Shown here: positions 1 through 5,693 of the stretch, piece after piece | Layout: each line of letters starts with the position of its first letter | Numbering within the stretch: position 1 is the first letter of the stretch | Source: Planctomycetota bacterium | Lineage (GTDB): Bacteria > Planctomycetota > PUPC01 > JACPCR01 | Direction: 5' to 3' | Assembly (NCBI GenBank): GCA_030740295.1 | Contig: JASLXP010000606.1 | Span: forward strand, 1 to 5,693 | Length of the DNA stretch: 5,693 nucleotides | Program-made: the position numbers and the translations under genes | Notes under the pieces: generated by a model | What the model saw: only the letters and a program-made list of their open reading frames with translations | Databases searched by the model: none | What the model was told of the DNA's origin: nothing

Positions 1-1
1 G

Positions 2-832
2 TGGGGAGTCCGGACGCGCTACGTAGAACACGAATCCGGTGGATACTGGGACTTCTGCGACTTTCCACTCCGAGAAGCCGCAGTCGAAGAAGCCCTCAAG
101 TGGCCGATGCCCTCCCCCGATGACTTCGATTACGCCAAAGCACGTGAACTCGCATCATCCAGAGGAGACTATTGTGTCTATGCTGGCTCTTCCGGTTTGG
201 GCTGTGTGATAAACAGAATCGGCAAATTGATGGGAATGGAGAACGTTCTGATGGGGCTCCTGACCGATGACCCGGTTGCCGTCACGCTGGTCGAACGCAA
301 ACAGAAGATCGAACTGGCGATCGCAGAGCGAACGCTCGAAGTATGTCGAGGTGTCGTCGATTTCCTCTGGATGGGCGAGGATCTGAGCACGCAGCGGGGG
401 CCGATGATCAGCCTCGAACTCTATCGGAAACACATCCGGCCATGGCATGCCGAGTTTGTGCAACTGGCGAAAGCGTATGGCCTGCCCGTCATGTTCCATT
501 CCTGCGGATCCTGCAGTTGGGTCTTCGATGATCTCATCGATATCGGAATCGATGCCGTGGACACGCTGCAGCCCGAGGCGACGGAAATGTCCCCTGAATA
601 CCTGAAGGTATCCTTCGGTGACCGACTGGCCTTTCACGGCTGCATCCCGACCGGTGGAAACACCGCCTTCGGCACGAGTGAAGATATCCGACATGAGTGC
701 AGGCGGACGCTCGAAATCATGATGCCGGGAGGAGGATACTGTTTCGCACCGAGTCACCAGTTGCAGGACAACACACCCACTGAGAACGCGGTCGCGATGT
801 ACGAAGCAGCGAAACGTTACGGCGAGTACTGA
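2..832 (+). CDS. URO-D / MtaA-like methyltransferase family protein, 5'-truncated by window edge
   Basis: The frame is open from base 2 to the TGA at 830-832, giving 276 residues without a start. The ATG at 107 is internal: the 35 codons before it read as normal family sequence beginning WGVRTRYVEHESGGYW. Full-length relatives are usually about 340-390 residues, so roughly 70-110 are missing. The central segment (partial-protein residues ~124-137, GEDLSTQRGPMIS) and the HSCGS motif (His166, Cys168; codons at 497-505) are superfamily hallmarks. A further Cys247 (740-742, GGGYCFAPSH) lies 79 residues after Cys168. The His-x-Cys...Cys set matches the zinc-ligand pattern of MtaA/MtbA methylcobamide:CoM methyltransferases, where zinc activates the methyl-accepting thiol. 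True HemE decarboxylase lacks this zinc site, so haem synthesis is unlikely. A cytoplasmic methyl-transfer role is inferred; the substrate is unknown. It is followed by a 339-base gap, so it need not be co-transcribed with the next gene. Confidence 0.88.
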   Translation, partial: WGVRTRYVEHESGGYWDFCDFPLREAAVEEALKWPMPSPDDFDYAKARELASSRGDYCVYAGSSGLGCVINRIGKLMGMENVLMGLLTDDPVAVTLVERKQKIELAIAERTLEVCRGVVDFLWMGEDLSTQRGPMISLELYRKHIRPWHAEFVQLAKAYGLPVMFHSCGSCSWVFDDLIDIGIDAVDTLQPEATEMSPEYLKVSFGDRLAFHGCIPTGGNTAFGTSEDIRHECRRTLEIMMPGGGYCFAPSHQLQDNTPTENAVAMYEAAKRYGEY

Positions 833-850
833 ATCTGGCGAACCTTTCGT

Positions 851-873
851 CAGCCAACCATGGATGGTTGCTG
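851..873 (+). other. Stem-loop downstream of the first gene
   Basis: The left arm CAG-C-CAACC pairs with GGTTG-CTG with a single bulged C. The ATGGAT between them is itself self-complementary, so the duplex can close to a very small loop. It starts 18 bases after the stop codon of the URO-D-like gene. No T-tract follows, so it is not a standard intrinsic terminator; it may be an mRNA 3'-end stabiliser or chance. A further weak pairing of CTTTCG (844-849) with CGAAAG (891-896) could enclose it. Confidence 0.3.
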
Positions 874-1155
874 GTGAGAACACCCACATCCGAAAGTTTC
901 TGGGAGAGGATTTCAGGTGCGTCTTTGCTGATTGGCGAGACCTTTCTTCAGGGCTATGTTGAAAACTTCAGACGAACAGAAAACGCGCATCCTTTCAGAG
1001 TGCCTGGCAGAACCCATGAACGCCTCGGTCCTTCCATGTAAGACGGCCAATCGTGGTCTTCTCTGACGGTCGGGAAAGATGCCCGACACACATGCGCTCC
1101 GAGTAAAAAACTCTGTTAAGCATCTCTTAGCCTTGACACAAGATTCAATACCGAC

Positions 1156-1160
1156 GGGAG
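1156..1160 (+). promoter_or_regulatory. Shine-Dalgarno-like GGGAG before the hydrolase start
   Basis: GGGAG is followed by 11 bases and then ATG at 1172. The spacing is slightly long but usable. It supports 1172 over the upstream in-frame ATG at 1079, because the protein starting at 1172 opens directly with a signal peptide. Confidence 0.5.
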
Positions 1161-1171
1161 AGATCGGACAG

Positions 1172-3979
1172 ATGAAATACAAAACATGCTCTCTGCTTTT
1201 GGCATTAGGCGTCTCTTCGCTGGGATACGCTGCACCCAAGACGAAACTCGACCTTGCCAGAGGCTGGGGAATCAATGAAGAAGCGGCGATTGTGAAACTG
1301 TGGCCCAGGGCAGCTCGACCACGACTGTTGATCCCGAAGGTCGTGTCTGCGCCTGAGATTGATGGCAAGCAGGATGATGCCATGTGGCAAAAGGCAAGCA
1401 GTATCGATTTCTTCATTTCCTGCAAAGGCTTCAACAGCAAACCGCCCCTTCGATTTGGAGTAGATGAGCTAGTCGGCCGAACATGGGCCAAGCTCTGCTA
1501 TGACAGCAAGAACCTCTACATCTATGCCTATTGTCATGAGGACCACGCGGGCTGGCTGCAGAAATCGATGGTCGGGCGGGATACGTCCACCTGGAAAGAT
1601 GACTGCGTCGAGTTCTTTTTCGACCGTGATGGTGACCAGAAGAACATCATCCACGCGATCATAAACCCGGTGCCGACTATCTATGATGCTCTCGAAAAGC
1701 CGAGCGGGGAAAACATCGGCAAGAAATGGAACTTCGATGGCGAACAGATCGCCGTTGACACAGGTGAGGACTACTGGGCACTCGAGATTGCGTTCCCTTT
1801 GAAATCTCTGGGAGGGGAACCGAAGCCAGGGGAAACGTGGCGCTTCAATCTCTGCCGGCAGCGAAGAGCGGCCGCCCAGGTCGCCATCTGGAGCTACGGT
1901 ACGTGGACGGGCAATTCGGAAGGCTTCCAAGTACCGGAACAGATGGGCGACATCGTCTTCGGGCTCGGCGCCAGCAGGATAAGAGTGCCCGAAGAGCCGT
2001 TCTTCGGAGTGTCGGAATTTGAATTCACCATCAGAAACGACGGCGACAAAGCACTTCGATTATTGGGGTCCGTTGAGATCGTATCGAGCGCAAAACGAGA
2101 GCTGACAAAGCCCATGTCTTTCACCGTGCCCTCCGGCAAGGAGGTGACAGGAAAGATACCTTTCACGATCACGGACGAAGGGATTCAGTATGCCAGCCTG
2201 ATTGTTAAGCAGGGCGATCAGCCGCTGCTCGTCCAACGACGGGGCCTGTACATTCGGCCAATTTCACCCACTCTGGATGCTATTCTGCCGCGCGCAGAGA
2301 AGCTGGTGGCCAAAGCGGAAAGCGATGAGTTCAGAGAATCGATTTCTGCTTACCTGGAAGAGCTGAAACAGGTCAAGGCAGATGTGGAATCTTTCAAACA
2401 GAAGCTGACTCCCCGGCCAAGTGACCTGTCGAATTACGCGGAATGGTTCAATCTTTACGGCCGAGCCCAGAGCTTCTCCGGCAAGTCCACCTATGTCGTC
2501 TGGTCGAAGAGCCCTTACCTGCCTACTTCGCCAGCAGACTTCCCGGCCAAAATGGAAGATATCGGAGAGATTGTAGTCAAGGCATGTGTGAACGAATGGG
2601 AACACGCAGCCATCATGATTTCCAATCTGACTGATGAGTCGCTCAACATAATCGTCAAGGGTGACCTTCCAGGTCTGATAGATGTGCGCGCGCCGCTGGC
2701 CACAAGCATGAAAACGGTGGTCAAAGAGAATCCTGACGCGCTTGGTTACGAAACCGTCCGCGGCTTCAACCTGCCAGGACAGACCGGTGAGCCGCTTATC
2801 CGGCTCGGGCAACTGCGCGAACTTTTGCTTCTTCCCCTTTCCACGCGCCAGCTCTTCCTTACGTTTAACACAAAAGGCATGAAGCCTGGGAGGCGCGGGG
2901 GACGGTTGAGCCTGTATACGTTGAACAAGAGTTACGGGGTGAAGCATATTCCCGTACGATTGGAGATAGCGCCCTTCGAGATCCCGGACACCGCGGAGTT
3001 GGGGGTTCATTGTTACAACTACCCTTCGAGTGACGTACATCTGCGCGATCTTCTCGAGCACAAGGTAAACATGATCTTCGGCGCAGATAACGGGAAGTTT
3101 CGTGTCGATAAAGATGGCAATTTCCGCCACGAGGTCGAAAAGCCGGCCCTTGACGCGATGAACCGTCTCAGGCTCGGCGGCAGAAAGGGATGGGCCTACG
3201 GCTTCTGCCGCGCTTATCACGAATGGGCACAGAAGAACAAACTCAAACCGGGTGATGGCAAATATGAAGAGTACTGGCGAGAGGCCGTCCGTGCTCAGGT
3301 TGAAGCCTTCAGGAAGGCAGGTTTCAAAGATGACGAGTATTACATCTGTGCGTGGGATGAGGTGAAGGCGAAGAACGTCGACCTGTGCGTCCATCTTTTG
3401 AAAATCCTCAGAGAAGAAGCGCCCAGAATGAAGATCGCCAACACCATCCAATGTTCGAAGAGCGAACAGAAGAAGCAGTTTCCTTACGTCGATGCATGGG
3501 TAGCCGCTGGAGGATTCTACTGGGATGCCAAATGGGCCGACGAACTGCGCAAGGCAGGCAAGGAGCTTTGGGCTTATACCTGCAGAACGCCCGTCCGGGC
3601 ACAGAACCCTCTCGGCTATTACCGTATGGCCGGATGGCGGGCCATTAAAGCTCGCATGCGAGGAATCTCATTCTTCGCGTACAGCTATCTGATCTATGAT
3701 ATCGATGGTGAAGTTGTTCCGACGCGCGGATGGGAGGCGTGGCGCGAGGGCGTAGAGGACTGGCAATACTGGAACAGGCTTCAAAAGGAAATCTTACGGG
3801 TCCGCAAAGCCGGTAGAGAGAAGGAAGCTACGAAAGCCGAGAGGGCCGTTGCTGAAGCCATTGACGCGGTATTCAAATTCGGCACGCACCCAAAGGACAG
3901 TATTGAACTGGATGAGACGATCGAAAGGGCCAAGCAAACATTTGCCAATGAGATCACACGCCTTGGACGACTGAACTGA
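1172..3979 (+). CDS. Secreted CBM9-like / GH123 (DUF4091)-like glycoside hydrolase
   Basis: The protein has 935 residues. I chose ATG 1172 because residues 1-20 form a clear Sec signal peptide (MKYK, hydrophobic LLLALGVSSL, cleavage after GYA). There is no lipobox, so a signal peptidase I substrate is expected. Residues ~55-265 resemble the CBM9-like sugar-binding fold seen at the N terminus of xylanases and many planctomycete enzymes: APEIDGKQDDAMW, then KNLYIYAYCHEDH, DDCVEFFFDRDGD, YWALEIAFPLKSL and WRFNLCRQR. Residues ~275-360 look beta-rich, and ~365-412 form a charged helical or coiled-coil linker. Residues ~440-600 (ACVNEWEHAAIMISNL) resemble the beta-domain preceding GH123 catalytic barrels. 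Residues ~605-880 are GH123/DUF4091-like, with Asp729-Glu730 in AWDE, matching the catalytic Asp-Glu pair of GH123 N-acetylgalactosaminidases, and the C-terminal signature WEAWREGVEDWQYW. Substrate-assisted cleavage of a 2-acetamido sugar is the family mechanism; the real substrate here is unknown. A URO-D-like gene follows 98 bases later. Confidence 0.85.
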   Translation: MKYKTCSLLLALGVSSLGYAAPKTKLDLARGWGINEEAAIVKLWPRAARPRLLIPKVVSAPEIDGKQDDAMWQKASSIDFFISCKGFNSKPPLRFGVDELVGRTWAKLCYDSKNLYIYAYCHEDHAGWLQKSMVGRDTSTWKDDCVEFFFDRDGDQKNIIHAIINPVPTIYDALEKPSGENIGKKWNFDGEQIAVDTGEDYWALEIAFPLKSLGGEPKPGETWRFNLCRQRRAAAQVAIWSYGTWTGNSEGFQVPEQMGDIVFGLGASRIRVPEEPFFGVSEFEFTIRNDGDKALRLLGSVEIVSSAKRELTKPMSFTVPSGKEVTGKIPFTITDEGIQYASLIVKQGDQPLLVQRRGLYIRPISPTLDAILPRAEKLVAKAESDEFRESISAYLEELKQVKADVESFKQKLTPRPSDLSNYAEWFNLYGRAQSFSGKSTYVVWSKSPYLPTSPADFPAKMEDIGEIVVKACVNEWEHAAIMISNLTDESLNIIVKGDLPGLIDVRAPLATSMKTVVKENPDALGYETVRGFNLPGQTGEPLIRLGQLRELLLLPLSTRQLFLTFNTKGMKPGRRGGRLSLYTLNKSYGVKHIPVRLEIAPFEIPDTAELGVHCYNYPSSDVHLRDLLEHKVNMIFGADNGKFRVDKDGNFRHEVEKPALDAMNRLRLGGRKGWAYGFCRAYHEWAQKNKLKPGDGKYEEYWREAVRAQVEAFRKAGFKDDEYYICAWDEVKAKNVDLCVHLLKILREEAPRMKIANTIQCSKSEQKKQFPYVDAWVAAGGFYWDAKWADELRKAGKELWAYTCRTPVRAQNPLGYYRMAGWRAIKARMRGISFFAYSYLIYDIDGEVVPTRGWEAWREGVEDWQYWNRLQKEILRVRKAGREKEATKAERAVAEAIDAVFKFGTHPKDSIELDETIERAKQTFANEITRLGRLN

Positions 3980-3999
3980 CCGGGAAATTTGACTCCGCT

Positions 4000-4033
4000 C
4001 AATGGCCTCGTGACGGACCTTTACAGTCCATTG
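4000..4033 (+). repeat. Small inverted repeat in the hydrolase/URO-D spacer
   Basis: CAATGG (4000-4005) and CCATTG (4028-4033) are perfect inverted copies around a 22-base loop. This lies within the 98-base spacer at 3980-4077. There is no T-tract, and six base pairs with a large loop is weak, so it may be chance. No other signal stands out in this spacer. Confidence 0.2.
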
Positions 4034-4077
4034 GTGGAATGGCGAACCTCCTGACGACCGCTTAGAAACGACCAGAC

Positions 4078-5253
4078 ATGAGTATCGCAATCGGATTCAA
4101 CGCCTTCGAAGACCAGTGGCAGGAGAATGCCCAACTGGCGTTCGACACCATCGCCATGCGGGAAACCAAAGGCATTCCCACCTGGCTGTTTCAGACCATG
4201 CAGTGGTCCCAACTGGAGACGCTCTCCGGCAACGCGCCGGGCAGCTACCCCAAAGATCCCGTCAGGGTCTATCACGACTTCATGCTGAAGTCCGGGGTCT
4301 GCCTCATCGATCAGTGGATTCCCGAGAACCCCTTAAGCATGAGGGACAAGGGCTACGACGAAGAGACCGAACACGGCGCAACCACCGGCGCGCACGAGAT
4401 CGTTCGCGACGAAATGCTGATCGATTCTCCTGAGGCGGTCGTCGAGCACATGGAGAAGTTTCTCTTTCCGCAATGGGAACAGTGGAAGCGCGACCTGGAA
4501 GCCAACGCGGACGGGGAAGTGCGCAAGCGAATCGCCGGCGAGGTCGATGTGCAGAACATCTTCGGCACGAACATGCTCAAGGGGCCCTATGGCGGGTTCT
4601 TCACATTCCCCGGCTTCCTTTACGGGCACTACGGGTATGCGAACTACTTCATGGCCTACGCGCTTTACCCGGAGGTGATCGAACGCGGTTTCAGGACCCA
4701 TGCCGACGGGGCGGTAGTTCACAATCGCATCGCCGCCCGTGCCATCATCGAGGGCGGTCTGCCAAAGCTGATCCGCCTCGACCACGACATGGCCGACTCC
4801 CGCGGGATGCTGGTGGACATCAAGACCCTCGATGAACTCTGGTTCCCACAATTCGCCCGCGCCATCCAGCCGCTGCTCGATGCCGGCATTCGCCTGATCT
4901 GGCACTGTGATGGCAACCTGATGGAGATGGTGCCGCGTCTCCTGGAGTGCGGCCTCGGCGGCTTCCAGGGCTTCCAGTACGAGGACGGCATGGACTATGA
5001 AAAGATCTGCCGCATGAAGACCCGTACCGGTGACGACCTTTTCATCATCGCCGGCGTATCGGTCACCACCACCTTGCCGCTTGGCAACGCGGCCGACGTG
5101 CGCCGTCAGATGGACTGGCTGGTCGAGAAAGGGCCGAAGGTCGGGCTGACGCTCGCCTGTTCGAGTTCCATCGTGCCCGGTGTGCCGATGGAGAACATGA
5201 GGACCCTGATAGAAGGCTTCTCACACTACCGCGAACAAGGACGATCAGATTGA
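4078..5253 (+). CDS. URO-D superfamily protein, HCDGN subtype (complete)
   Basis: The protein has 391 residues, normal length for the family. ATG 4078 is the only reasonable start, since an in-frame TAG lies at 4063-4065 and no alternative start falls between. No Shine-Dalgarno is visible. The N-terminal part contains TKGIPTWLFQTMQWSQLE and SYPKDPVRVYHDFM. The core has RLDHDMADSRGMLVDI (residues ~233-248), corresponding to the GEDLSTQRGPMIS segment of the paralogue at 2-832. The metal-site motif is WHCDGN: His276, Cys277, Asp278. Against HSCGS, the conserved Cys position is Asp278 and a Cys sits one place earlier. The distal Cys361 (5158-5160, LACSSSIVPGVPMEN) is retained and aligns with YCFAPSHQLQDNTPTEN of the paralogue. 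I infer a cytoplasmic TIM-barrel enzyme of methyl-transfer or decarboxylase type with an altered or absent zinc site. It is probably co-transcribed with the hydrolase 98 bases upstream. HemE itself is unlikely. Confidence 0.85.
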   Translation: MSIAIGFNAFEDQWQENAQLAFDTIAMRETKGIPTWLFQTMQWSQLETLSGNAPGSYPKDPVRVYHDFMLKSGVCLIDQWIPENPLSMRDKGYDEETEHGATTGAHEIVRDEMLIDSPEAVVEHMEKFLFPQWEQWKRDLEANADGEVRKRIAGEVDVQNIFGTNMLKGPYGGFFTFPGFLYGHYGYANYFMAYALYPEVIERGFRTHADGAVVHNRIAARAIIEGGLPKLIRLDHDMADSRGMLVDIKTLDELWFPQFARAIQPLLDAGIRLIWHCDGNLMEMVPRLLECGLGGFQGFQYEDGMDYEKICRMKTRTGDDLFIIAGVSVTTTLPLGNAADVRRQMDWLVEKGPKVGLTLACSSSIVPGVPMENMRTLIEGFSHYREQGRSD

Positions 5254-5294
5254 AAATGCTGCAAATGAGTGATCGTAAATGGTGGCTTCTATGA

Positions 5295-5501
5295 AGGGCC
5301 GAACCACTGCCCGGCAGACTCGTGACCCACACGGACCTGGACGCTCTCTCGCCGGAGCACCGTGAAACAATGGCGATTGACAGGGTACGTTACGACGCAG
5401 ACCACCTGCGCCAGTTGTTCTCCCTAGCAGGTCAAGACGAGGACAGTTTTACGGATCTGAATGACAATTTTCAGGGGCAAAGCCCAGGGCGGTTTGCCTA
5501 G
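5295..5501 (+). pseudogene. Coding-like remnant of unrecognised gene running into the palindrome
   Basis: The frame is open from 5295 (just after a TGA at 5292-5294) to a TAG at 5499-5501 that lies inside the palindromic element. From a possible GTG at 5322 it would encode 59 residues. The stretch DLDALSPEHRETMAIDRVRY and the following DADHLRQLFSLAGQDEDSF have the composition of a real soluble helical protein, and the character changes where the repeat begins. The same frame continues upstream through the TGA to an ATG at 5256, only two bases after the URO-D stop, suggesting a decayed gene. I do not recognise the family. A chance open frame cannot be excluded. Confidence 0.3.
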
Positions 5502-5521
5502 CCCAGCCCAACGGGCTGGGT
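5469..5521 (+). repeat. Left outer arm of the palindrome
   Basis: This arm differs from the right arm at three positions: A5479, A5486 and G5491. Its first hairpin is weakened (GGGC-AAA-GCCC, 5475-5485, with the outer G5474/A5486 pair lost), whereas the same hairpin on the right is intact. The second hairpin, CCCAGCCC-AAC-GGGCTGGG (5502-5520), is perfect, with 8 base pairs. Confidence 0.85.
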
Positions 5522-5540
5522 TTTCGGGCAGATCATCCTT

Positions 5541-5607
5541 AGGGGCAACGCCCCGGTCATTTGCCCCAATGAACGGCCTCCTTATAAATGGCCGGGGCGT
5601 TGCCCCT
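5541..5607. repeat. Inner stem-loop of the palindrome
   Basis: The arms 5541-5562 and 5586-5607 pair at 21 of 22 positions, with one T/C difference at 5557. They contain GGGGC-AAC-GCCCC (5542-5554) and its mirror GGGGC-GTT-GCCCC (5594-5606), so each arm can also fold on itself. The spacers to the outer arms (5522-5540 and 5608-5628) are unrelated in sequence and differ by two bases in length. Confidence 0.85.
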
Positions 5608-5628
5608 TTTCAAATCTTTGTACCATTC

Positions 5629-5681
5629 ACCCAGCCCGTTGGGCTGGGCTAGGCAAACAGCCCGGGGCTTCGCCCCTGAAA
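5629..5681 (-). repeat. Right outer arm of the palindrome
   Basis: This is the inverted copy of the left outer arm. It has perfect hairpins CCCAGCCC-GTT-GGGCTGGG (5630-5648) and GGGGC-TTC-GCCCC (5664-5676). On the bottom strand the latter contains GCGAAGC, a heptamer known to form an exceptionally stable DNA mini-hairpin. This arm appears to be the better preserved copy. Confidence 0.85.
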
Positions 5682-5693
5682 TCCGTCAAAACG

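Larger units (their letters stand above)
833..1171. other. Intergenic gap with no convincing gene
   Basis: These 339 bases separate the first URO-D-like gene from the secreted hydrolase. They contain a stem-loop at 851-873 and the ribosome-binding site of the next gene. A TTGACA hexamer occurs at 1133-1138, but no -10 box sits at a suitable distance. Short open frames exist (864-962 and 956-1066) without good ribosome-binding sites or recognisable protein content. I see no tRNA, riboswitch or canonical terminator. The gap is long enough for a promoter, but I cannot place one. Confidence 0.6.
5446..5692. repeat. Large nested palindromic, hairpin-rich element (MITE- or REP/BIME-like)
   Basis: Two pairs of inverted arms surround a 23-base centre (5563-5585). 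The outer arms 5469-5521 and 5629-5681 match at 50 of 53 bases. The inner arms 5541-5562 and 5586-5607 match at 21 of 22. The symmetry continues outward: GTTTTACGGA (5446-5455) against GTTTTGACGGA on the opposite strand (5682-5692), except for 13 extra bases on the left. Each half carries three small hairpins with 3-base loops, made from GGGGC/GCCCC-type and CCCAGCCC/GGGCTGGG stems. No plausible protein is encoded; the open frame at 5461-5652 is a translation of the palindrome. A non-coding mobile or REP-like repeat is the best reading. The window ends one base past the visible symmetry, so the true right boundary and any target duplication are unseen. Confidence 0.85.

Noticed and set aside
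864..962. 32-residue open frame starting inside the 851-873 stem-loop
   Set aside because: No ribosome-binding site, the start is buried in the hairpin, and it overlaps another equally weak frame.
956..1066. 36-residue small open frame in the first intergenic gap
   Set aside because: The composition is protein-like, but it lacks a properly spaced ribosome-binding site and has no recognisable homology; not supportable as a gene.
1133..1138. TTGACA as a -35 promoter box for the hydrolase
   Set aside because: No -10-like hexamer 16-18 bases downstream; that position falls on the ribosome-binding region.
1079..1171. N-terminal extension of the hydrolase from the upstream ATG at 1079
   Set aside because: It would place 31 polar residues before an obvious signal peptide; ATG 1172 has a GGGAG site and starts directly with the signal sequence.
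2264..3451. 395-codon open frame on the minus strand, and other long antisense frames (e.g. 155-889, 913-1491, 4333-4905)
   Set aside because: They lie opposite well-supported genes, have no recognisable domain, and are the usual shadows of GC-rich coding sequence.
5256..5501. Selenoprotein or stop-codon recoding through TGA 5292-5294
   Set aside because: The upstream 12 codons are not protein-like, no selenocysteine insertion hairpin is evident, and TGA ends all three real genes; a decayed gene is simpler.
5461..5652. 63-residue open frame across the right-end repeat
   Set aside because: It is the translation of the palindrome, with low-complexity Gly/Pro/Arg content and no ribosome-binding site.
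5446..5692. CRISPR array or intrinsic terminator at the right end
   Set aside because: The repeats are inverted, not direct and evenly spaced, and no stem is followed by a T-tract; transcription termination could still be a side effect.

Overview
This is a chromosomal window from an uncultured-type bacterium. Hand counts of sampled 60-base lines give roughly 45-65% G+C. The combination of several uroporphyrinogen-decarboxylase-like (URO-D/MtaA superfamily) paralogues with a secreted CBM9-like plus GH123/DUF4091-like protein is typical of Planctomycetota, Lentisphaerota/Verrucomicrobiota, Armatimonadota, Hydrogenedentota or Poribacteria. That placement is an inference from gene content; no phylogenetic marker is present.

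Layout, all genes on the + strand: (1) positions 2-832, the 3' part of a URO-D/corrinoid-methyltransferase-like gene cut by the left window edge; (2) positions 833-1171, a 339-base gap with a small stem-loop but no convincing gene; (3) positions 1172-3979, a 935-residue exported protein with a CBM9-like N-terminal module, a helical linker, a beta-sandwich region and a GH123/DUF4091-like catalytic region; (4) positions 3980-4077, a short spacer with a weak inverted repeat; (5) positions 4078-5253, a complete 391-residue URO-D-like protein of a different subtype; (6) positions 5254-5445, non-genic sequence holding a coding-like remnant; (7) positions 5446-5692, a large nested palindrome built from hairpins with three-base loops, reaching almost to the right edge.

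The likely theme is carbohydrate or glycoconjugate turnover: a secreted glycosidase-like protein that may bind and cut a (possibly N-acetylated) sugar polymer, flanked by cytoplasmic URO-D-like enzymes that in the characterised family handle methyl transfer with corrinoids or decarboxylation. No corrinoid protein, reductive activator, transporter or regulator is visible, so the metabolic link is a guess from proximity.

I do not see a clear new defence or mobile system. The element most worth following is the palindrome at the right end, which looks like a dispersed, non-coding, hairpin-rich repeat (MITE- or REP/BIME-like). The second is the pair of URO-D paralogues whose predicted metal-binding residues differ.
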